Source of the DNA: Lagopus muta
Lineage: Eukaryota; Chordata; Aves; Galliformes; Phasianidae
Direction: 5' to 3'
NCBI RefSeq assembly: GCF_023343835.1
Contig: NC_064443.1
Location: 10,168,001-10,232,000, forward strand
DNA: 64,000 bases
A program made the translations under genes and the position numbers. Shown here piece by piece: positions 49,331-60,340 of this stretch. The first letter of the stretch is position 1; the number at the start of each line of letters is the position of its first letter. A model generated the notes under the pieces. It saw nothing but the letters and a program-made list of their open reading frames with translations, made no database searches and was not told the DNA's origin.

Positions 49331-52300
49331 CTTGCAAATGGCAACAGTCATATCTATAGAGATTGACAGTGGTGTGCTGATCCTTGCTGAGAAGTTTTTA
49401 ACCTGTTACAAGGATGGATCTTGCATAGAGGAATGGGTGCATTTTGTATGTGGAGCTAGAAAAAATTAAATGCAGATCCACTATGAATCTCTGCAATTTC
49501 ACTGGCTCTCGCAAAGTGGGAGTATGATAGCTCTGGCAAACATGATTAATGTGATGATGATTGTCAGGTAACTTGTTTGGCTTCATTGACTGGCTTCTTC
49601 CTCTTACTGTTCTTTTCCTCCAGGTTACCCACTCACGGTCTTTGCAGCTTAGGTTGAGAGAGAACCATTGTTCTTAGTCCAGAGCTATCATCTCATGTGG
49701 GATATGGAAACATAACTGATGGTGCAGAACTACTAGGTTTTATTGTGTCAACCCTGTAAAATTGGCCCATGGCCTAATAGGAAGGTGTTGGAAACGATCA
49801 TTCCTTATCGCCAGCTGGATCCTTCAACTCCTCATGACCTTGTCTCATCCACAGGGATGGGGATTATGCCTGGATGGAATGGTTTATCCACATTTATACA
49901 AAGAACCTTACTTTGTAGGAGGTATTGACTACTACAAAAGAATTCTGGCAAGTTGACAAATTAAGTATTATCAATATTGCCAAGACACAAAGTGCACTCA
50001 GCTTGAAAATGTACTATGTGTTTTCTAATCTTTATACACAAGGTGATTTGCCATGCAAGATTATCTTAAGAATGTCTTTAAATTAATACTTATTCATTAA
50101 CTGCATGGTGTTTGTGGAAAGGCATGACTATATGGTCTCTCAGATAATATTATTTCAATGTAAGAATGCTAAGAACTTTTTAAAAGACCCAAGCAAGTAA
50201 ATGGAATGTAAATAAAAGAGAAAAGCAAAATACATGGACTTCTGAAATTCCTCTAGGGTTGTTTCACATATTTTAGAATGGATTATATTTCTCCTCTAAA
50301 ATTTTCCTTGCAAAGTAAAGAAGAGTGAATTTGTAAGGATCTCAAGCTGCATAAGACTCTGAGCAAAGAAAATTATGCTCTTAGAGACACCACTCATATT
50401 TTTCAGTGGCACATCATGTGAAGACCCTTTCTTGTAGCTTTCCATTAAATGAAATTTTCATTACTACAACAGTTCAGTGCTTGTCAAAGAAGTCAAATGT
50501 GAATGTAGACCATGGCAAAAGTTTATTCAAGCAAATTTCTACCTGAGGCCTCTCAAAGCCCAAATTTACAACATTGCTGAAGGAAAGACAACACAGGATG
50601 CTTATGTAGTCAATAGCTTTTTTTTTTTGGCAGCAGATTCTAAAAAAGTTACTCAATTTTTGTAGCAAAATGTCCAGGTGTTGCAGAGGAGAGGCTTGAA
50701 CTATTTCTGCACAAGTTCTTTGACCCAGGAGAGATCTTTTGGGAAAAACACTATTGGAAATGAATTCTTTTGAAATTCATATCTATGTCTGTGTAAGCCC
50801 TAGTGATGGGAGAGAGAATGATGGCTCCTCCCTAGAGAACTCAAGAGCAGCACATCATGTTCAACATTATGATCCTCAAAAAACTGTAGAAAATTGGTAT
50901 TGTAATCTAATGAATTTTAGAGGATGTCTCCTGAAGGGGTAGATTATCATACAGAATGTGTTCTTTTACTATAAAGCTGTAATTTTATTTTACTGTTTTA
51001 CTAATCATGTACAGTGAGCTATGACTGGGGGAGCCCCAAGAAACATAATGATGGTTGTTTATTACAAGAATGCTTAATGTATTGCATTATGCAGATATGT
51101 TTTCACTGAGGACAGTGGAAATTCTACTGCAGGGCAGGATACAAGGGCCGTATCAATGCCATGTGCTATGTTAAAATAGACAACATTAACTCCTTCTTGC
51201 TTTTTCAAAAACCAGCTTCTCAGTTTAAATAGTTTGTCATCTCCTCAATAGACCAAAAAAAAAAAAAAAAGACAAAGAAAAAAAAAAAGACTGTAATGTA
51301 TTTTCAGAGATTTGACTGATTTGACTACAATACAACTTACTAAAGCAGAAGTGGAAGTGAGACATTCTTTTTAAGAAACCGACTTTCAGTGAGACTAGTG
51401 GTAAATTGGAGAGGGTTTGTTGCTGGAGGACAAGGATATCTTTCAGAGTTGCCTGGTGGCAGTGACCCACAGTACCATACAGACCTTTCAATCTTACTGA
51501 GAGAATTGCTCCCAGGGAAGCTCACTCTGTGCTATGATCTGCAGAGACGGGGACATACTTGAATGATGACTTTCTCCAATGTTCTTTACATGGTTTGATA
51601 CAGCTCTGCTCAGACTGAAATTCCCAAGGCCAATGCCACTTGATGGCAACTGGGGGCATGAAATGAGATCTGTGATGAAAAAGCTGAAGAGAGGGCCAGC
51701 TTGGCCAGGTCATCAACACTGCAGGTCCGCTGTTCCTTCCATCACCTCCAGCTAAGCTCCAGCAGCTGTGCTGTAGCAAAGCTCATGCTGTTACAGCTCT
51801 CCTGTGGATGAGGCACTGCCATTGTCAGCCCTTCCAGCCCTTTCCATCTGTCCACCCGCTCCGCCCCTTCCCTACGGACAGCAGAGATTTTGGAATAAGA
51901 ATTGCTGAACTGAAAGAGCATGCAGTTTGCAGGAAGGGGATCTGGATGGGCTGGTGGCAGCCTTTTGAAGGAATGGCAAGACTGTGGGAGAAAGGGTGGT
52001 GTCAGAAAGAATAATACTGGCATGTTGAAGGAAGAAGTGGTGCTGAAGCAGTTAGTTAGCAAGCGCTGTTAATAATGACAGCCACCTGTTTCATTAGCCA
52101 TGGTTTCAAACAGAAAGGATGTGGTATGCAAATTACCATGCAAAGCAGGCTGGCAAAGACCAGATAGGAACAGGGATTTGCCAAAGGCTCTGATAGCAGC
52201 TGAAGCAACAGATGTGTTGCACCAAAGAGTGCCAGGAAGGGAATAGACAAGTGGCCATGGCTGTACTTTCCCCCAAGCAAAGAAGAACTGAAATTTCTGC

Positions 52301-52920
52301 TTGGCAATATTTTGGTCAGGTCTTTATATGGGCAGCTGATCTTGATTTGCAAAGCTGATTCATTAGATGTCCTCCAGTTGGCACCTGCCTTATTAGCCAA
52401 CACCTAAAGGCATGAAACCCAGACACAAAATACTTACCTCAGACTGACTCATCAAAGGGACAGGAACTTGTGGAGCACCACTAAATGCTACTTGCAAAAA
52501 CTATCTCGTTGCTTTTTATAGCTAACTTACACACTGTATATTATTCAAAGAGAGAAAGGGAACTAAATAAGACTGAATAAATGCAGAGAAGCTCCTTTTC
52601 CTTCTCGCTGTACCAGAAGAGCAATTGCTTCCCTTTGTCTGGAGGTGTGAGAAGTAAGGATGAGCAGTGGATGAATTTCAAAAATTTCAAAGCCTTGGCT
52701 CGACTCAGATATGGCACCCCTCAGCTGTATTGGCCAAGAAAGCATGCAGCAGCCAGCCTGGCTGAATATCGTATGCCCCTGGAGCTCAGCTCTTAGTGAA
52801 TGTGAACTGACTGTTGAAGGAATTTAGGATGAGACTTGACTGAACCTCTGCCAAGATTTGTCAGAGGCTGAGATTTGAAGAAAGATAGCCTTTTGAGATT
52901 AAGAATAACTAGGTTGTGTT
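49331..52920. other. Unique non-coding sequence
   Basis: A16 and A11 runs are at 51255-51288. The frames at 51522-52403 on the minus strand (up to 115 codons) are in conflicting frames and without domains. No named repeat was seen. Confidence 0.5.
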
Positions 52921-53060
52921 TCTGGCTCTGGCTCATACTCCTGGGGTGACCCTGAGCAAAGCATTTCATCATGCAAAAAGGAATACCAGCTGTATCCTTA
53001 CTTTCCAGGGCTGCAGGGGTGTTGAAAGGATAGATTAATTAAAGTTTAGGAGGAGAGACT
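52921..53060 (+). mobile_element. MIR-like SINE fossil
   Basis: In sense order: 'tctggctctggctcat', 'ggggtgaccctgagcaaagc', 'atttcatcatgcaaaaagga', 'gcaggggtgttgaaaggata' and 'gattaattaaagttta'. These track MIR blocks 'ggctctgccactta', 'tgtgaccttgggcaagtca', 'ctgtaaaatgggga', 'cacaggggtgttgtgagga' and 'ttaatgtttgtaaag'. This is one of the best body matches of the MIR-like copies here, though the 'cctcagtttcc' part is deleted. Confidence 0.6.
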
Positions 53061-54540
53061 TGAGCAGAACAATGACAAGCCTTACGCAAATAGCTTGTTG
53101 ATGGAGCTAATGGGAAGTGCAAGTTGCACTGTGTGAAATCCTGACATTGGAACATTTGTTTACAAGCAGGTTGGTGCAAAATAGAAAATTTTTGGCAAAA
53201 TAAAACCTTCAATAATTTCTAACGTGAAATATCAGCATGGTTCATTTTGGTTTATTTCTGGCTTTTGAACTCAATTTCCCAAGATACCCTACCATTCCAT
53301 ATCTCTTGGGATGAATTTTGGCACTGCAGTTAGAGGAAAAAATGCTAGCACATCCTGACAGAGGTAATTTGGCCACATATCCCTATGGCAATATGCATAG
53401 CTCTGGAACATTACTTTATTCAAATCACCGCAAAAGTTCAGGCAAAAATCTGCTGCTTGTGAGATTAATCTAAAATTTAGATTCAATTCAGCAAATCATA
53501 ATATTTGATTTGAGGTCCACCAGCCTATCTCCTCCAGATTGTTCCATTCCAAGTTTCCCTTCTCAGTAAAATCAATGTATTTTTAAGGATGGATTTTTTT
53601 TGGAAACCATATGTTGCTGGTACAAGAACACGTTGATGTCATATTGCCTGCTGGCAATACGTGGCATATAGTGACTGCTTCCATTTTCCAATTCATGCTA
53701 AAGACCTCTATACTGATTTATCAGTATATTATAGTAGAAACCCAGTGAGGTCCTTATGAAGCTGAGATTATTTATAATATCACATAAAAGGTGAAATAGG
53801 AGGCTTTTGCTGCTCTCACTATAAACAAGACTAAAATTGTTAATTCAGCCAAGTTTCCCACCAACACTGTAAATAAATACAAATGCTTCAATATAAAATA
53901 AAACAGGTTGTTAATCTATTTGAAATAAAACAATTGTCTTTTTTTTTATTATTCCTGACAGAAACCTGAGGTTTGATAGATGCAGATAGGAGCTATTTTA
54001 CTAATCTGCATACAAGTTTGTTTGGGGAGAGCGCAGTTTAAAAGAAAGAAAAGTAAAAGAGATTTGTGGAAGATCAGGAGAACAATTTTTTTGAGAAGGA
54101 CATCAGGTGTTGCTCTACATTTAAACAGTGAGTTCCAAATTACTTCCAACTCCACCATGATAAAATTACTCAATTTTCCCCCAAAATAAAAAATTTAAAT
54201 TCTTTTTTTGAATGTAATTTACTATATTGTGAAAACAGAAAACAAAACAAAATCCTACTAACAAAACCAAATTGCTAAGACTTTCTTGGGATTTTTTTTT
54301 TAATGTACTGTTATCAAAATACATAATTTCAGGGGAAATATGAATGGGAGAATTGAAAGAACTGAATGTTTTGAGGGAAGTAAGAGAAAATGTGTGAGAA
54401 TTTTCTCAGATTCTCTCTGAATCCCCATGATCTACCCCTTTGTTTCTCCATCCATCCTGAGCTTCTCATAATAAAGCATGAGATTTGGGAACAGACATGT
54501 GTATTAAGCTAATCTCCATCATGTAGGAACAGCGCACTAA
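53061..54540. other. AT-rich unique non-coding sequence
   Basis: It includes a small perfect inverted repeat at 53709-53728 (TATACTGA/TCAGTATA around a 4-nt centre). Nothing coding is recognised. Confidence 0.5.
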
Positions 54541-55073
54541 ATTTTGCGTGCAACAACTGCTTCACCACCGCTCCTGCTTTTGAAAAGGGCCAGAAGCTCC
54601 CAAAGCAAGAGCAAATCTTTCCTTATGAGATTTTACATCGATTATTTTACTGTGCCCACACGCAGATCATTACCCACGTGCACATTAAAGGTAGATTGCA
54701 ACGGTCACTTTTTCTTGATTCTTCTCCAGACATGCCAAGGCAGATTTTGGGTCTTCCTCAATCACTTGTTTTTTTTTTCTGGAGATGGACTGATGCCTCC
54801 TTCTTCTGCTGTACAAGGATGCAAGGATCCCTTCCACAATGCTGGCAGACAGAAACAAGGCGAGAGCTTGTCCTGCAGCAAGTGCCCGTGCAGAAGGTGA
54901 TTCTACTTCTGCCAATTGCATTTGCATCTCCTGCAGCTGATGCCACAACATTTCCACTTCCACCTGGCTCCCCCCCCTTTCCCACTCAGGCTTGTCAGGA
55001 GAGAAGAGGGAAGGTGCTTGGAAATTCCCTTTGAAATCTTGCCTGTGAGGCACAGATTTATCAAAGCGATGAC

Positions 55074-55092
55074 TGTGCGTGCGTGCACGCAT
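55074..55092. repeat. Alternating purine-pyrimidine tract with palindrome
   Basis: Nineteen bases alternate strictly between pyrimidine and purine (tgtgcgtgcgtgcacgcat). They include the perfect 12-bp palindrome TGCGTGCACGCA at 55080-55091, with CpGs. The composition favours Z-DNA. Confidence 0.8.
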
Positions 55093-55178
55093 TTGTACCA
55101 ACCCTGCCATCACATCAAAGGGAAGAACGAGAAGGAGTTTCAAAGGGGTGCCCTTATTCACCCCCTTCCTTATTTCTC

Positions 55179-55213
55179 TGTGCACACACGTATGCATGTA
55201 CACACACACACAT
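55179..55213. repeat. 35-nt strictly alternating pyrimidine-purine tract
   Basis: TG/CA/CG/TA steps alternate without a break for 35 positions and end in (AC)n. It is a strong candidate for Z-DNA formation and also a small microsatellite. Confidence 0.85.
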
Positions 55214-55558
55214 TTGCCTTTCCTTAGAAATTAATGGGCTTCTGTTGAGGCCGCTCATTAGATGCTGTGCTGCTGGGAAGACATGCATGATCCCTCACTG
55301 CGCTCAGAGGTTAACCACAGAAAGTGCCGCACCGATTTCTGCCGTCAGCACGGAGAATAATGAGGGAGCCACGCAGGGGTTTTGAAATGGCCCCGTAAAA
55401 GGTCAGGATTCCCTGCCACAGCATGGAGCTTCTTGGCCGAAGAACAAGAGGGTGTTGTCCTTAATACGTGTGGCAGCTGATAAATCAGCCTTTCCCATGT
55501 GTTCGATAACAGCAACAGGCTCAGAGCCCTTTCAACACCTTTATCCTGGCTGTCAGTT

Positions 55559-55614
55559 ATGAAGCCTCCTGACACCTATAAGACATATGAAGCCTCCTGA
55601 CACCTATAAGACAT
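55559..55614. repeat. Perfect 28-bp tandem duplication
   Basis: The unit at 55559-55586 (starting atgaagcctcctgac, ending ataagacat) is repeated without a mismatch at 55587-55614. Perfect identity implies a very recent event or an assembly artefact. Confidence 0.95.
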
Positions 55615-57189
55615 CAGTGAGGACAAATGTTGCCCTGCTTTTTTTTTTTTTGGAGGGGTGACTTAGCAGCGTATGCAGCAAAGTGGCTCAAAACTGAAAT
55701 GACATGACAAACTCACCACACAACTCTGTTGGGTACCAGGAGAGGTAACCGGAGTTTCAGGCTGCAGGGAGGGACAGCGAGGCTCTTGCCTAGTTTGGGA
55801 GCTTTAAGTTCATCTGATACTGAGCACTTTCCTGGGCAAATATGTAATGCCTAGAGTGAATCAGATGTTCATATAACCCTCGTCCCAGCTTTATCTGACA
55901 ACTGCTTTGCTGCAACTCTGAAAGATGTTATAGATGATATATAAATAAAGATGTTATAAGTTGAATTTCAGTGAGAGGTAAAATCGGGAGAGCCATAGAG
56001 CAAGGCCTACCAGCATTGTAGCTGATGGCGTTTTCTCCTGTTAGGGTACCAAACTGTTTCATGACTGATGGCTGATGTGACTGCAGATGTCTAGACATAG
56101 CAAGGCTGACAAGGAACAGCAAATGGGACCTCTCACTACTGGGTGATAGCAGAAAAAGCCTCCTCAGCTCTGTCCTGGCACCTGTGTTTGAGGTCGAATG
56201 TGCTTGCTATGTTCTCCAGCCTATTCCAAGTTCTTCCCCGCGCTTATTAATTGGGCTTGGTGAAAGGGGAGTAGAACTGTTTTAATGAAGAAAAATAATG
56301 TATCTGCAAGAGTGTAAATCAGTAACAAATATTTGGGCAGCACTGGGCTTCAGTTTACAGGTGTAGTTTTCTCTCAACTGTACCTAACTTTCACAGAAGT
56401 TCATAGAGAGATTCTCAAGAGAATCCGAGCATCTCATAGGAACCAAAGGCCTTTTTTAGAAAGGTAATTCATTTTTATTTTTACCTGTGTTCGTGAATTT
56501 TCAGTTGCTAAAAGTGAAAGGCCTTCTCTCCAACTTCACACACGCACTTGCTAAAGCACAGAACTACTTTCATTCCCCTCTGAAGGCTCAGACTGCTGCC
56601 TTTCCCATTCTTCCTCATTTACCATCACCTCTGAATTTTTGCTGATGAACATTGCCCCCTATAACGTCTTTCTGGGACTGTCCCCACTGCTGTGCTTGGT
56701 CCTGACAAGCTGCAGGGCTCTGTCCCTGCTGTGAGTCAGGCAATTGAGCTAGCTAGGTTCCCAAACTGGGTTCAGTTCAGAGCCATCCCTTGGTACTCAA
56801 AAAAGATTTTTAACCAGGTGAAAGAAGAAAGTGAAAGAAGATCTGACTCAGGATGGGTAGGGACTGAAGAAGTCTTCCCAGGCTGGGAAGAAGGAGAGGA
56901 TCAGGATGAGAGTTTTGGGTAGCAATTCAGCAGCAGTCTGCAGATGTTTCCCTTTAGGACCCGATGGTTTCAGACTCTCCAAGGTTCATCATTGCATCTT
57001 ACTCTCTTTCTGCCATGCCCATTATCTTCAAAAGACACATCTATATGAGAACACTGCTCTTATCCTCAGTCCTCATTTGTCTTCCTGGGCGTGGGCATCT
57101 TCCCTTAAATTTCAGGTACCTCTCCTCAGACTTCAGTTTCCTAACTAAGATTATTTATTGATAGCCTCTTTTTTTCCTTTTCTTTTTTT
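55615..57189. other. Unique non-coding sequence
   Basis: A T13 run is at 55639-55651 and pyrimidine-rich sequence near 57170-57198. No gene or named repeat was seen. Confidence 0.5.
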
Positions 57190-57560
57190 CCCCCCTTTGG
57201 CTCCATGGTCCATCAATTAACTGGAGAGGGTATTGATTGGTAATTGTGTCAGGTTTCCCAAAGCTTTCTGGGAAATGCAGCTGCTGCTGCTGCTGCTTCA
57301 GATGATTGCATATGCTCTGTCTTTGATTCACAGAGCACAGCTAGGAAGTATTCTCACTCAATGTGACTTAAACGAGCAATGAGCTCACAATTTACCCTTA
57401 GGAGGGTATTATTTGCAGCTCACACAGGATGGGTGTTTGACGTTAACAAGAAAACAGAAGAAGCCAGAACCTAACAATTAATCCCCACTGAGCCAAATGG
57501 AAACTTTAAATTGGGGGTCTATGGCAGTCTGACATATGTTAGCTTATAGCAATAGGCTAC
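57190..57560. promoter_or_regulatory. Candidate conserved non-coding element with a CTG run
   Basis: AT-core sites (atcaattaactgg, gattggtaattgtg, caattaatcc) flank a (CTG)n stretch at about 57281-57297. No other repeat is visible and all frames have stops. The call is from texture only. Confidence 0.25.
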
Positions 57561-59579
57561 CTGGCTGGAAGGATCTTTGTGTCTGGCAAACTAAACTTAC
57601 AACAGTAACATGATTTGTACCACAGTCTGATTTCACCCTTCCCCACCTACAGGCTCAGTAAATCAAGCTCATGTTGGTGGCTCTCTGTGCTGAAAAACTG
57701 CTGCTGTAAGCCCTGCTGAGCCTCCCAGTGCTAGCACAGCTCCTAAATTCGGACATGATTTGCTTAAATGGATCAGCTATTGATTAATAAGGGATTCTTT
57801 TCTGAATCTTCAGATGAATAACTAGCAAGCCATAATTCCAGTGCTACAGGCTTAGGAAGATGATGTTGGCCTGTTATAAATGTACACATGCCAGATGCTC
57901 ATCTCCTTTTCCATGCTGAATACCTATTGATTACAGCTAAGCATAAAACATCGCATTTTGCTTTTAGGATGGCTTACGTGACCTCACAACCTACAAGACA
58001 CTTCTGACCTTAAAGACACAATATCTATCTCACTGAGAAAGGTCAGTGCGTGCTTCGAGTCAGCTAAGAGTGAATGGGAAACAGAGACAGCACCACTGAC
58101 ATATCAGCAATGGTCCCTCCATGTTAGCCTGAGGAAGAGTTTCTTTAAATACCTGAACAAGGTAGATATTTCATAGGTGGCTCAGCTATATCATGTGGTG
58201 GTCATCTCCCTCTTGCTCACTGTGTTAGGAAGTTCAGCTGCTGGACTGGTTGCTACACTAAGCTCCTAAGCAGTGCTCCAGGAAAAGTTGGGCTACCTGA
58301 ACAGTGATGGGAAGTCCAGGGCATTGGTGATCACAACGGTCAGTTGATACAGATGTTAGTTCTCCCAGCTAGGATAGAGATTCTGCTTTCTTTGGCTGAG
58401 TAGGCAGTGTGATACTTCAGAATCAGGCTAAGGAGAAGATGCAGTTTTTGAGTGTGCCATGCAAGTGGAAGCAGCTTTTCTCAATTCATTCCTATCCAGC
58501 CTGCCTTGTTCCAGCTGTAGAGCTTCTTCAAGTGTCTCCTGACCAATATTTCCTTCTAAACATAACCCAAGTTTCCCCAAAGTTGATCAGAAATTGGTGA
58601 GAGATAAATTGCTCCTACTGAACTAGAATGAGACTGCAACACAGCTACTCAAATAAGAATGGAGGAGGGGCTTTGAACATTCACTGTGAAAACAGAGAGG
58701 TAGATACAGGACACAGATACCTTGCTTGCACTATCCCAAACCAGTTCTCCACTGCCACGTGTTTTTGATGTTGCCTCCTAGGGCTGTTGAAGGAAAGTGG
58801 ATCTCTTTGCTCAGGTCCAAGCCTTATTTCATACTTCAATGGGAGTAATAAAAAGATTGTCAGATGGAGCTTGTTTTCATAACACCCCCTGCAAGCGTTC
58901 ATCCAGCACACATGCAGACATGCACAAAAACACAAAGGCTTTCTCATTATCCATGGCTTTCTACTACCCAGCTTCCACAATTGTTATTTTTCTCTCTATT
59001 TGTACATTGAACTGTATTCAGTGTAGCACTCCTGAACGTGTTGTGTTTCTCACAGTAACCGTTGTACCCATGTACTCATGTGGATTAAGAACTCACCAGA
59101 TCTTCACAATTCTCTTGTTGTGCCTGGCACAATTTCAAATGAGTTGAATTGGAAAGTGATGGCTTTTTCCTCTCTCATCACTGCATGTAAATCTTCATCA
59201 GGTTGGTGACTTTCCAGCATATCACATCCACTGTTGTGTTTTGTTTTGTTAATCTATTAACTCAGCAGATGATAAATCAGTCTTAGAAAGAATTAGCGCT
59301 TTGTGATGCGGCTCTGGCTCTCAGAGTATATTTATTTTATGAAGATTACTAATATTTCTTCCCATGAAAAGAGTCAGCACACAATTTCTAGCCACCAACA
59401 GAGCATCTTATGTACTACCACACACTGAGCATCTCCACCACACTAACAGCTTCTGCTTCTCTTGTGCTACGGACTTTCACACTACTCTAGAAATGCTTCT
59501 TATTCCAAAGCTGCCACCTGCTTCCTTGTGAACTGCTCCAAAATCACTTTTGAGCCCACCCTATAGGATGAGAGGTTGT
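57561..59579. other. Unique non-coding sequence
   Basis: The part at 57760-57965 is AT-rich with paired 'tattgatta' motifs (57778-57786 and 57927-57935) and might be a small element. The rest has only short, unrecognisable frames. Confidence 0.45.
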
Positions 59580-60340
59580 CGTGGGAGATGAACCAACATG
59601 CAGAGTTAGAGAAGTTACGGGTGCCAACTGAAGTGCATTTTCTATGGGCTGCTCTAACTGTGAAGTTAACACTCGGTTTTCACACTTGATACCGGATCCA
59701 CCATTATTTCCAAAAGGCCAGAGCTTCCGTTTGCAGGCTGAACAATAGTTTGAAAATAGGGCTAAGTTCCACCCATTTCAGCCCTATCTTCAGAAGGTTC
59801 ATAACGAGCCTGCTTAAAAATGCGGACCCTAATTTTAAGACAAAAGCAGAATCGCATTAGGAAACTAATCAAAAGAGGCAGCTTTATTTCCTCCTAGCAT
59901 CCTTGCATATATGCATTCCTTCCCCATCAAGTATAGTAAAGAGCATATTTGCTGAAAGTAGTTGTGAATGAAAGAGATGCGATGAAATCACCCTCAATGG
60001 TCAGGCTGGGAATTCATCAAGATATCTACTGATCCTCTTAAAAACGTATCATTGCCTGTTGAATTGTGGAGCTTAATGGAAGGCAAATTAGTCGACAAAG
60101 TCAGTTTTATTTTCCCACAGCTATAGGCTTCATTGTATTTCCAATTCACTGCTAAACAAAACTGTGAACCTACCTTGTGCTCAATTCAAAGCATTTAATG
60201 ACTGCATTAATAAAAAAAAAAAAGCTGTCGAAATTTATCTCCATAAGTTGCTATCCTTGCCTTATTTTCAATTTTCCTGTGAAGTTATTAAAACATTATG
60301 TGATCATAATATATTTACGGGGAAAGAGAAATGAGGTGTG
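59580..60340. promoter_or_regulatory. Candidate conserved non-coding element (longest in the 3' part)
   Basis: This repeat-free block has evenly spread AT-core sites (aaactaatc, caaattagtcg, atttaatgact, gcattaataaa), an Oct-like 'atatgcatt' and a Mef2-like 'ttatttcc'. It has almost no long frames: no open frame of 60 codons or more is found between 59150 and 60800. The texture is typical of developmental enhancers in gene deserts; proof needs alignment. Confidence 0.3.

Larger units (their letters stand above)
54541..55558. other. Stop-poor block with Z-DNA-prone tracts
   Basis: Overlapping open frames exist on both strands: plus 54544-54900, 54678-55034, 54916-55227; minus 54685-55209 with 174 codons. 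The long minus frame includes a heptad-like, glutamine- and leucine-rich stretch (VEVEMLWHQLQEMQMQLAEV) but no recognisable domain and no obvious splice context. Simultaneous openness on both strands points to composition rather than a gene. The block also contains the alternating purine-pyrimidine tracts listed separately. Confidence 0.45.

Noticed and set aside
54685..55209. 174-codon minus-strand frame as a protein-coding gene
   Set aside because: Plus-strand frames over the same DNA are equally open, no family is recognised, and an exon of this size lacks visible splice or promoter context. Kept only as a finding.
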